Source: QHXQ01 sp045807745 (GTDB lineage: Bacteria; Acidobacteriota; Blastocatellia; Pyrinomonadales; Pyrinomonadaceae). Taken from it: 64,000 nt of DNA. Of this stretch, positions 51,310-59,429 are shown piece after piece. The DNA lies in assembly GCA_045807745.1 (NCBI GenBank), contig JBJMGT010000044.1, forward strand, positions 1 through 64,000, read 5' to 3'. Within the stretch, counting starts at the first letter, position 1; each line of letters starts with the position of its first letter. Under the pieces are notes generated by a model. The model saw only the letters and a program-made list of their open reading frames with translations, made no database searches and was not told the origin of the DNA. Both the position numbers and the translations under genes were made by a program.

Positions 51310-51597
51310 ATGGCTGTGGAAAGGGCACCAGGCGGCACCAGTCTGATCGACGTTCTCGACCGCGTGTTGGATAAGGGCATCGTGATCGACGCATGGGTGC
51401 GCATCTCGCTCGTCGGTATCGATCTGATCACGATTGAGGCGCGCGTCGTCGTCGCTTCAATCGACACCTACCTGAAATACGCCGAGGCGGTCGGTCTCAC
51501 GCCCGCTGTCTCGCGCCCGGCGTTGACGCCCGGCGCGGCCGAACCTCTCGAAGACGACACGCGCCGCCGTGTCTCGGTGGAAGTGGAGAGAGGATGA
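51310..51597 (+). CDS. gvpA: gas vesicle structural protein GvpA
   Basis: 95 residues, ATG 51310 after GGAGAGAGG. SLIDVLDRVLDKGIVIDAWV, RISLVGIDLITIEARVVVAS and IDTYLKYAEAVGL are close to main shell GvpA proteins. The tail of about 25 residues after VGL is longer than in the shortest GvpA. It is the last gvp gene, whereas gvpA is often first in other clusters; a separate promoter upstream is likely because of its high copy need. Confidence 0.95.
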   Translation: MAVERAPGGTSLIDVLDRVLDKGIVIDAWVRISLVGIDLITIEARVVVASIDTYLKYAEAVGLTPAVSRPALTPGAAEPLEDDTRRRVSVEVERG

Positions 51598-51603
51598 GAG
51601 AAG

Positions 51604-51678
51604 AGTTTTCAGTTTTCGGTTTTCAGTTTTCAGCCTCTCGGCTGCGGACTGAAAACTGAAAACTCAAAACTGCAAACT
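51604..51678. repeat. inverted heptanucleotide repeat array 4
   Basis: Left units AGTTTTC (51605-51633) pair with right CTGAAAA units (51649-51678), with 15 exact pairs between 51604-51618 and 51651-51665. Located between gvpA and a sensor kinase gene. Confidence 0.85.
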
Positions 51679-51683
51679 GTCCC

Positions 51684-53864
51684 ATGAGCCATTCCCCGAC
51701 AGAGCTGGCCGCACTGCCGACTCCTGCCGTCGCAGGGGAGGGCGCTGAGAGCCTGCTGCGCGTGCGGCAATATGAACTGCTGCTCGACACGACGACGCAG
51801 ATGCTCGTGACGGCGAAGCTGCACGAGCGCCTGCTGCTGGCGCTCGAAGCCGTCACCACGAGTCTCGGTTACCCGCAGGCGGCCATCGCGTTGGTCGATG
51901 AACGCAAAGCGAGCCTGTCCATGCGCGCGGCCTTCGGCTTCGCGAACAACGACGAGGTCGCGCGCACGGAGATACCGCTCGATTCAGGCGCGCCGTGTAT
52001 CAAGGTCTATCACGAAGGTCATCCCGTCTGGCTCTCGCTGGCCGAGGACAAAGCGTCGGCCGCTTTCCTGAGCGAGCGTTTGTGGCAACCGCACGTACTG
52101 GCGCTGCCTCTGTTCGGCAAAGAGGCCGCGAGCGACAAGCCGGACTACGAGCCGGGGCGCAAGCCGCGCTTCAAAGACCGCTACTGGATGCCCGAAGCCA
52201 CCGCTTGCCTCGGCGCACTCTACATCGGCATGGAACAGCGGAGTGTCGAAGGCGCGGCGCTCGACTACCTCGTGCGCTTTGCCGAACTCGTGGGTGTGGC
52301 GGCGGCGGGCGCGATGAGAAGCGAGCGGCTGCGCGGGGCGGTCAATAAATTGCAGCGCGAGCGGCAGTGGGTCGAGTCGATCATGAAGTCGGTCGCAGAC
52401 CCGATTGTGTTGACGAATCTGGATAACGAGATTCTGTTGCAGAACCGGCGCGCCGAAGAGTTGTTCAGCGGCTCGGAGAACGCGGGCGAGGGCAAACGGC
52501 GCGCGTTGGAAATGAACGATCTACTCTTCTCCGCCTATCTCTCCAGCGCCGCCTTCTCCGCGACCGATGTGTTGCAACGCGACATCACGCTGGTCGATCC
52601 GATTGAAGGTTCGGACTTGCACTTTGAGGTCATCTCGACGCCCGCCCTGAACGCGCGCGGCGAGCGCATCGGTCTCGTCTCCATCTTCCGCGACGTGACC
52701 GACCTGCGCGAGGCGAACGAGGAACTCGCGCGCAACTTCGTCAAGCTGCAACAGGCCGAAGCGGAAGCGCGGCGCGAGCGCGACCGGCTCGATCTGATCA
52801 TCGAGAACGTCGGCCACCCCGTCGTCGTCTGCGACGCGAGCGGCAACTTCATCCTCTTCAACCATCGCGCCGAGTTGCTCTTCCAACAGGACGACGCGCC
52901 ATCGGCGCGGGCCGCAACGGCCGTGCGCGCCAACTCCGTCAAGCTCACCTCGTTCATCTCCGCGCTCGCTTCGGCTTCCGAAACCGACCGGCAAGCAGAG
53001 ATCGAATTGATCGATCCGGAAAAGGGCGAGACGCTGCCGATGGAGATCACGGCGGGCGAGGTGATTGATGCGAAGGGGCAGGTGACGGCCGTCGTGTCGA
53101 TCCTGCACGACCTGACCGAGATACGCGAGTTGGAACGTCGGCGCGTCGAGCAACAGTTGTTCGAGTCGGAGAAGCTCGCGGCGGTCGGTCGGCTCGCCGC
53201 CTCCATCGCGCACGAGGTCAACAATCCACTCGAAGCGATCAAGAACTCGCTCTACCTGATGCAGTCCAGCCCGGAGGCCGGCAAGAACTCGCGCTTCCTC
53301 GACATCGCGCGCAAAGAGACCGAGCGCGTCTCGCACATCATCCGGCAGATGCTCGGCTTCGCGCGTCGTTCAGGCGAAGTGGGCCAAGTGGACGTGAATC
53401 AGGTCATCGAAGAGACGCTCGTTTTGGTCGATAAGAAGATGCGGCAAGCAGGCATCCGCATCGTGCGCGAGTTCGACGAGCAACTGCCCACCGTGCGCGC
53501 CCGCGCTGATCAGTTGCGACAGGTCTTTCTCAATCTGATCCTCAACGCGCAACATGCCATAAAGGGGAGCGGCATCATCACCATCTCGACCGCGCGTTAC
53601 GACGAACAATCTTTGCAGCCGGCGATCTCGATCCAGATCAGCGACACCGGCGTCGGCATCAGCGAGGAAGACGCGGCGCGCATCTTCGAGCCGTTCTTCT
53701 CGACGCGCAAGAAGGGGACGGGGCTTGGTCTCTGGGTGACGCAGGACATCGTGCGTCAACACGGCGGGCGCATCGAGGTGACGAGCGAATACGGAGGCGG
53801 CACGACCTTCACCATCATCCTGCTCGTGGACTCGCCCACACTGGAGGAGAGTGACGAGAAATAG
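51684..53864 (+). CDS. GAF-PAS-PAS sensor histidine kinase
   Basis: 726 residues, soluble. A GAF-like domain spans about 30-215, two PAS domains about 228-345 and 362-475, HisKA about 495-560 with H510 in SIAHEVNNPLEAI, and HATPase about 600-715 with NLILNAQHAI, DTGVGI and GTGLGLWVTQD. A coiled link joins the PAS units. The next gene, overlapping by 14 bases, encodes a receiver-kinase-receiver hybrid, so the two form a relay. The position right after gvpA suggests control of flotation genes but is not proof. Confidence 0.92.
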   Translation: MSHSPTELAALPTPAVAGEGAESLLRVRQYELLLDTTTQMLVTAKLHERLLLALEAVTTSLGYPQAAIALVDERKASLSMRAAFGFANNDEVARTEIPLDSGAPCIKVYHEGHPVWLSLAEDKASAAFLSERLWQPHVLALPLFGKEAASDKPDYEPGRKPRFKDRYWMPEATACLGALYIGMEQRSVEGAALDYLVRFAELVGVAAAGAMRSERLRGAVNKLQRERQWVESIMKSVADPIVLTNLDNEILLQNRRAEELFSGSENAGEGKRRALEMNDLLFSAYLSSAAFSATDVLQRDITLVDPIEGSDLHFEVISTPALNARGERIGLVSIFRDVTDLREANEELARNFVKLQQAEAEARRERDRLDLIIENVGHPVVVCDASGNFILFNHRAELLFQQDDAPSARAATAVRANSVKLTSFISALASASETDRQAEIELIDPEKGETLPMEITAGEVIDAKGQVTAVVSILHDLTEIRELERRRVEQQLFESEKLAAVGRLAASIAHEVNNPLEAIKNSLYLMQSSPEAGKNSRFLDIARKETERVSHIIRQMLGFARRSGEVGQVDVNQVIEETLVLVDKKMRQAGIRIVREFDEQLPTVRARADQLRQVFLNLILNAQHAIKGSGIITISTARYDEQSLQPAISIQISDTGVGISEEDAARIFEPFFSTRKKGTGLGLWVTQDIVRQHGGRIEVTSEYGGGTTFTIILLVDSPTLEESDEK

Positions 53865-55539
53865 GGCAGCCGACACAGACAAGGGCATGGACGCATCCTT
53901 CATTCAGGAGTTCGGGGCGCGGCAAGCGGACGCGGGCCTGAGCGTGGATACGTCTGCCCCCGCGCGCCTGCTCGTGGTGGACGACGAAGAGAGCGTAGCG
54001 CTCACCGTCGGCGAAGTGCTGCGGCAGGAAGGCTACGAGGTTGAGACGGCTTCGAGCGGCAAAGAGGCCATGGCGCTCTTGGACACTGTGGAGTTCGATC
54101 TCGTCTTGACGGACTTACACATGGAGGGCGGCGACGGGCTGACGGTCTTGAGCGAGCTGCGCCGCCGCGCGCCGTTCACCATCTCGATTGTCCTGACCGG
54201 CTTTGCCTCGGTCGAATCCGCCATCGGCGCGCTCCGGCAGGGCGCTTACGATTACCTGATCAAACCGTGCATCATCGATGATCTGAAGATGACGGTCAGG
54301 CGCGGCGTCGAGCACCGGCGCTTGATGCTCGCCGAGCAGCAGGTGCGCAAGCACCTCGAAGAGTTGAACCGCGAGTTGGAGCAACGCGTCGAAGATCGCA
54401 CGGCGGAACTGACGCGCGTGAACGAAGAACTGGCCGCCGCCAATCAATCGAAAGATGTCTTCCTCGCCACGCTCTCGCACGAACTGCGCACACCGCTCAC
54501 GCCAATCCTCGGCTGGATCAATCTACTGCGCACGGGCATGCTGGACGAGGGCGGACTCGGTCAAGCGCTCGACGTGATCGAGCGCAACGCGCGTTTGCAA
54601 TCGCGGCTCATTGACGACCTGCTCGACATCTCGCGCATCGCGACCGGCAAGCTGCGCTTCGAGCCGAAGCCGGTCGATCTCAATCAAGTGGCCGAGGCGG
54701 CCATCGAGACGGTGCGCGCCAACGCCGAGCAACAACGCGTTGAGTTGGACATGACGCTCGCCCCGCAACCGCTCGTCGTCAGCGGCGAGCCGGTGCGTCT
54801 GCAACAGATCATCTGGAATCTGCTATCGAACGCCGTCAAGTTCACCGAGCCGGGCGGGCGCATCGAGTTGCGCACCGAGGCGACTGACACGGAGGCGCGC
54901 GTCCGTATCGAAGACACAGGCATCGGTATCGCACAAGATTTTCTGCCGCACGTCTTCGACCGTTTCCGCCAAGCCGACGGCACGCGCACACGTCGCTACA
55001 GTGGGCTTGGTCTCGGTCTGGCCATCGTCGATGCATTGACGAAGCTGCACAAGGGGCGCGTCACCGCCGAATCCGATGGGCCGGGGCAAGGCGCGCGTTT
55101 CACCCTTACGCTGCCGCGCATCGCTGAGACCCAACCGATTGTCGGGCTGGAGCCTCTGCCCGCTTCAGCTAACATCTGCCATCGCGTCCTTGTCATTGAC
55201 GACTCGCCCGACACGCTTGAACTGCTGCACACGCTCTTTGAACAGAAGGGCAGTCAGGTGGTCAGCGCCGGCTCGGCCGCAGAAGCCCTGCGCCTCGCCG
55301 CCGAGCATCCGCCGAGCATCATCATCTCCGACATCGGCATGCCCGGCATGGACGGCTATGAGCTGCTCGCAGCATTGCGCCGCATGCCAAACCTCGCGCG
55401 CGTCCCCGCCATCGCCGTCTCCGGTTATGCTATGGATGAAGACCGCGCACGCGCCCTGCGCGCCGGCTTCGCCGCCCATCTCCCCAAGCCCATCGACATC
55501 GACCGCCTCTTTGCCCTGATTCAACAACTCACCGCTTAA
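53851..55539 (+). CDS. receiver-histidine kinase-receiver hybrid
   Basis: 562 residues. Receiver 1 spans about 30-145 with FDLVLTDLHM, then a coiled link, HisKA about 205-270 with the phosphorylated His in LATLSHELRTPL, HATPase about 315-425 with IWNLLSNAVKF, DTGIGI and GLGLAIVDAL, and receiver 2 about 440-560 with IIISDIGMPGMDGY. No DNA-binding domain, so output is protein-protein or further phosphotransfer. GTG 53851 lies only three bases after GGAGG; an in-frame ATG at 53887 is the alternative start. Coupled to the preceding kinase gene. Confidence 0.92.
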   Translation: MTRNRAADTDKGMDASFIQEFGARQADAGLSVDTSAPARLLVVDDEESVALTVGEVLRQEGYEVETASSGKEAMALLDTVEFDLVLTDLHMEGGDGLTVLSELRRRAPFTISIVLTGFASVESAIGALRQGAYDYLIKPCIIDDLKMTVRRGVEHRRLMLAEQQVRKHLEELNRELEQRVEDRTAELTRVNEELAAANQSKDVFLATLSHELRTPLTPILGWINLLRTGMLDEGGLGQALDVIERNARLQSRLIDDLLDISRIATGKLRFEPKPVDLNQVAEAAIETVRANAEQQRVELDMTLAPQPLVVSGEPVRLQQIIWNLLSNAVKFTEPGGRIELRTEATDTEARVRIEDTGIGIAQDFLPHVFDRFRQADGTRTRRYSGLGLGLAIVDALTKLHKGRVTAESDGPGQGARFTLTLPRIAETQPIVGLEPLPASANICHRVLVIDDSPDTLELLHTLFEQKGSQVVSAGSAAEALRLAAEHPPSIIISDIGMPGMDGYELLAALRRMPNLARVPAIAVSGYAMDEDRARALRAGFAAHLPKPIDIDRLFALIQQLTA

Positions 55540-55647
55540 GTTACGACTACGTGCCTTTAGCCGAGAGCGTGTAAGTCTACTGTTTCGCGTAATTATCGCT
55601 GTAGGTTGGGCGCGCATCGCAATACCTTTTCGCACCCCTGAAAACCG

Positions 55648-55680
55648 CTCAAGGATTCCTCAAGAATTTCTCAACTCCGA
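55648..55680 (+). promoter_or_regulatory. three CTCAA direct repeats at 11-bp period
   Basis: CTCAAGGATTC, CTCAAGAATTT and CTCAACTCCGA follow without gaps at 55648-55680. Direct repeats at this period are usual binding sites of OmpR/PhoB-type regulators. They lie about 115 bases before the secreted protein gene at 55796. The regulator is unknown. Confidence 0.35.
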
Positions 55681-55795
55681 TCCTTATCCTCTACCCATCG
55701 AGTTAGAACTTTCACGGAGCTTGAAAATCCGGCAGTGCAACGCGGCCGCAGAGGTGTGTACCGGCAACCTCGTGGCGCGTCTTGGGAGGACTGGC

Positions 55796-58573
55796 ATGGC
55801 AGAGAAGCGGGCACAGTATCAATTCGGCAGTTTACGTTTCAGACTCTTATTACTCACGTTGGTCGCTGCAGCGGCCATCTCGATCACGGCGGGCGCATTG
55901 GCCTCGACCACGCCTGCGAGCGGCACGCTGTCGCCCGCGAACCCGGTCATCACTTTTACGGCGGGGCCGTTCGCGGTCTCGAACCCGACCGATCCAACGG
56001 GCGATACGCCGCCCGTCTGCACCGACAACACCTGCGGGCAATACGCGCTGACGGTGGACATCCCGGCGAGCGACCCGCGCGCTTACGAGGTCAAGGTCAG
56101 CGCCGGTTGGACTGATACGGGCACGCCGACCACGACCCAAGCGACTGAGTCGGACTTCGATCTCTTCATCTACAATCCGGACATCACCGGCGACCGCGTC
56201 GCCGACGGCGGCTCGAACTCCAACCCTGAAGAGGGCGTCTTCACGGCCGCGAACGGCATGTACACCGTCTATGTCGTCCCGTTCGATGTCGCGCCCGATG
56301 TCGTCATTCACGGCACGATCACTTTGAGTCCGGTGCAAGCGCCGAACCCTATCCCGACGCCCATCGCGCCGACGCCGCCTGCGGGCACGCCGCGTTTTAC
56401 CAACTACGCCATGCCGCAAGGTCTCGGCGACAAATGGGGCGAGCCGTCCATTGGCGTCAACTGGCTGACGGGCAAGGTCTGGTCTTACGGGGGCTTGAGC
56501 ACCTACGCGTTGAAGGTTACATTTGATGATTGCGTCTCGCCCGCACGCGCCGTGTGGCAACGCGCCGACCTGACGCTCGCGGCGACGCCGCGCGCTTACG
56601 GCGGCGACCCGATCCTCTACACCGACCCGACGACCGGGCGCACGCTCATCTCGCAATTGCAGTTTGGCACAACGACCGCGACGATGGACTACACCGACAA
56701 CGACGGCGCATCGTTTCAACCGAGTCAAGGTTCAGGTATCTCTTCAGGGATCGATCACCAGACCATCGGCGGCGGCCCTTATCATGCGCCCGCACCAAAC
56801 GGCATACTCTATCCGAACGCGATCTACTACTGCGCGCAATCGGTCGCCGAAGCCGACTGTGCCCTCAGCATCGACGGTGGGCGCACGTTCGGCCCGGCCA
56901 TCCCGATCTATGGCGTGAACGATTGCGGGGGCTTGCACGGACACGTGAAGGTCGCGCCCGACGGCACGATCTATGTGCCGAATCCCGGCTGCGGCGGGAG
57001 CGCCCCGTTCCACGACGACGGGTTGGCGGCGATCATCGTCTCGGAAGATAACGGCCTGACGTGGACACAGCGCATCGTGCCCGGTTCGTCCAACTCAGAT
57101 AGCGATCCATCAGTTGGCATCGCGAAAGATGGCACGGTCTACGTCGGTTACGTGTCGAGCACCGGCAAGATGCACGTAGCAGTGACGCGTGACCACGGGC
57201 GTTCGTTCACCGACGACATAGACGTGGGCGCGCTCGCCGGTGTGAAGAGCGCGGAGTTTCCGGCGGTCGTAGCCGGTGATGGCGGTTTCAACACGGGACG
57301 TGCGGCGGTCGCTTTCTATGGCTCGGCTGATGAAGGCGATTGGACGGCGCCGGCTTTCCCCGGCGTCTGGTATCTCTACGTGGCCACGACCTTCGACGGC
57401 GGTCATACTTGGACGACCGTGAGCGCCACGCCCGGCGATCCTGTCCAACGCGGCGGCATCTGCGGCGGCGGCACGTGCCGCAACCTGCTCGATTTCTTCG
57501 ACGCGACCATCGACCGCGAGGGACGTGTGCTCGTCGGCTACGACGACGGCTGCACGGGGCCTTGCGTGCAAGGGCCGCCCAACACGTTCTCGTCCAAAGG
57601 TGTGATCGCACGACAGTCCGGCGGGCGACGCATGTTCGCACAATACGATCCGCGCACGCCGTCCGTCCCGCTCGCACCGGCCTTGACGGCGACGAAAGGA
57701 AGCGCCGCCGCGACCGTTGTCAATCTCTCTTGGTCAACGCCGGATGACGGCGGTAGCCCAATCGTCAGTTACAACATCTACCGGCGCACGGGCGCGACCG
57801 GCGTCTATACGTTGCTCACGAGCACGGCGGGCACGAGTTATAACGACACGAGCGTGCTGCCAAACGGCAGCTACTATTATCGCGTCCGCGCCGTCAACTC
57901 GGTCGGCGAAGGCCCGTTCTGCGGTGACACCTTGGCCATTGTGCCGCCGCCCGCGCCGCCCACGCCAAGCGCTTGCAACCTGCCGGGCATACTCGCGGTC
58001 AGCGATGTGAAGTCGGACGGCACGGACGACGACGCCGCACCCAACGCGCCGCTCGCCGACGCGCGCGTGAACATACGCGGTCTCTACGTGGGCGAGCCTT
58101 ACTACGCGGACGGCGCGCAGAAACTCGTCTTCACGATCCAACTCGCGCCCTCGACGACGGCGGGCGCACCGGCCAACACACAGTGGTTCGTCATCTGGAA
58201 TCGGCTGCACCCGGATGCGAACTTCGACCGTTGGTACGTCGCGATGAAGACGGACAGCGCGGGCGCGCTGCACTTCGAGTACGGCAAGTTTGGTGTGCCG
58301 ACCGACGCGACCGCGCCGAACCCGAACACCAATCAACCGGTCAAACTCGGCGACGCAGACGGCGGCACTTACAACCCGGCGACGGGCGTGCTCACGATCA
58401 CGATCTCGACCGGCAAGGCCGAAGGCATCGCGACGGGCCAACCCTTAAACGGTCTCAACGCGCGCACCTTCTTCAATCAACCGGACGCGGGGCTGAAATC
58501 CACACGCACCGCCGCCGACATCACAACCGAAGGCAGCTACACACTCGCCGGCAACGGCGCTTGTCGGCCGTAA
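55796..58573 (+). CDS. secreted BNR-repeat (sialidase-like) protein with FnIII domain
   Basis: 925 residues. Start ATG 55796 follows GGGAGGA. The N-terminus contains a signal or anchor helix at about 15-37. A beta domain follows (about 45-185), then a BNR/Asp-box propeller (about 200-615) with boxes such as SEDNGLTWT and TRDHGRSFT. A fibronectin type III domain lies at about 625-715 (GSPIVSYNIYRRTG, YYYRVRAVNSVGEGP), and a C-terminal beta domain at about 730-925. Propellers of this kind include sialidases and glycan-binding proteins; catalytic residues cannot be assigned, so substrate is open. Likely outside the cell. Confidence 0.82.
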   Translation: MAEKRAQYQFGSLRFRLLLLTLVAAAAISITAGALASTTPASGTLSPANPVITFTAGPFAVSNPTDPTGDTPPVCTDNTCGQYALTVDIPASDPRAYEVKVSAGWTDTGTPTTTQATESDFDLFIYNPDITGDRVADGGSNSNPEEGVFTAANGMYTVYVVPFDVAPDVVIHGTITLSPVQAPNPIPTPIAPTPPAGTPRFTNYAMPQGLGDKWGEPSIGVNWLTGKVWSYGGLSTYALKVTFDDCVSPARAVWQRADLTLAATPRAYGGDPILYTDPTTGRTLISQLQFGTTTATMDYTDNDGASFQPSQGSGISSGIDHQTIGGGPYHAPAPNGILYPNAIYYCAQSVAEADCALSIDGGRTFGPAIPIYGVNDCGGLHGHVKVAPDGTIYVPNPGCGGSAPFHDDGLAAIIVSEDNGLTWTQRIVPGSSNSDSDPSVGIAKDGTVYVGYVSSTGKMHVAVTRDHGRSFTDDIDVGALAGVKSAEFPAVVAGDGGFNTGRAAVAFYGSADEGDWTAPAFPGVWYLYVATTFDGGHTWTTVSATPGDPVQRGGICGGGTCRNLLDFFDATIDREGRVLVGYDDGCTGPCVQGPPNTFSSKGVIARQSGGRRMFAQYDPRTPSVPLAPALTATKGSAAATVVNLSWSTPDDGGSPIVSYNIYRRTGATGVYTLLTSTAGTSYNDTSVLPNGSYYYRVRAVNSVGEGPFCGDTLAIVPPPAPPTPSACNLPGILAVSDVKSDGTDDDAAPNAPLADARVNIRGLYVGEPYYADGAQKLVFTIQLAPSTTAGAPANTQWFVIWNRLHPDANFDRWYVAMKTDSAGALHFEYGKFGVPTDATAPNPNTNQPVKLGDADGGTYNPATGVLTITISTGKAEGIATGQPLNGLNARTFFNQPDAGLKSTRTAADITTEGSYTLAGNGACRP

Positions 58574-58752
58574 GACGTGGCGCAGAAAAGCGCACCGCGC
58601 ACCTACCACGGGCGGCGGCTCGGACAAGTGGTAAAGTCAGTTGCTGACTATCACCTTTGCCTCCGGGCCGCCGCCCGATTTCATTAAGGCCCGATGTCTC
58701 GCCTTCGATCTCTGCTGGACAGAAGTCCGCGCTTGCGCCGACACTAGGCGCG

Positions 58753-59361
58753 ATGATGATTGTGCTGCGCCGCATACTGCTCATAGCGCTCTGCCTGCTG
58801 CCCGTCGCCCTGCTCGTCGGCACGCAGTTCTACGCGCCGCCGCAAGGCTGCGCATTTTCAGCGAGCGTGCGCGCCTTCGACCGGCTCAAGAACCGCACGA
58901 CGATGCCCCGCAGCACGGACTTCGACCCGCGCGTGACGCTCGCGGCCCTAATTGAACCCGGCGACGATCATGCGCGCTGGTCTGAAGCGCGCGCCGCCGT
59001 CGTCGAAGGCTACGTGGTGGACGTTTACGCGGGCGGCCCCGAGTCGGCCAACTGTTTCTCGCGCCTGCGCCGCGACACGCACCTGGAGATCGCTCTGCGC
59101 CCGGACGCGCCGCCGCGCGAGCGCGTAATCGCCGAAGTTACGCCGCCGGCGCGCGATCTGGCCGCGGCGCGCGGTCTCGACTGGTCAATCGCAACGCTCC
59201 GGCAGACGCTCGTCGGCCACCGTTGCCGGTTCGAGGGCTGGCTGCTCTTCGATGACCGCCATGCGGGCGAGTCAGGTAACACGCAGCCGAGCCGGAGACA
59301 GGACTGGCGCGCGACCGCTTGGGAGCTTCATCCCGTCACCGACATGCGCATACTCGACTGA
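58753..59361 (+). CDS. membrane-anchored or secreted protein, unknown function
   Basis: 202 residues. A hydrophobic segment at about 5-24 is a signal peptide or anchor. The rest is a compact domain with VVDVYAGGPESANCFSRLRR, HRCRFEGWLLFDDRHAG and a conserved-looking WRATAWELHPVTDMRIL ending, which suggests an OB-like or nuclease-like beta barrel; this is only a guess from pattern. ATGs at 58753 and 58756 are adjacent choices. Confidence 0.6.
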   Translation: MMIVLRRILLIALCLLPVALLVGTQFYAPPQGCAFSASVRAFDRLKNRTTMPRSTDFDPRVTLAALIEPGDDHARWSEARAAVVEGYVVDVYAGGPESANCFSRLRRDTHLEIALRPDAPPRERVIAEVTPPARDLAAARGLDWSIATLRQTLVGHRCRFEGWLLFDDRHAGESGNTQPSRRQDWRATAWELHPVTDMRILD

Positions 59362-59429
59362 GCACACCTCGCGCTGCCGTGCTGCCTCTTCGTTTACAAA
59401 CACGATTCATGTAAGCTCACAATTACTTT

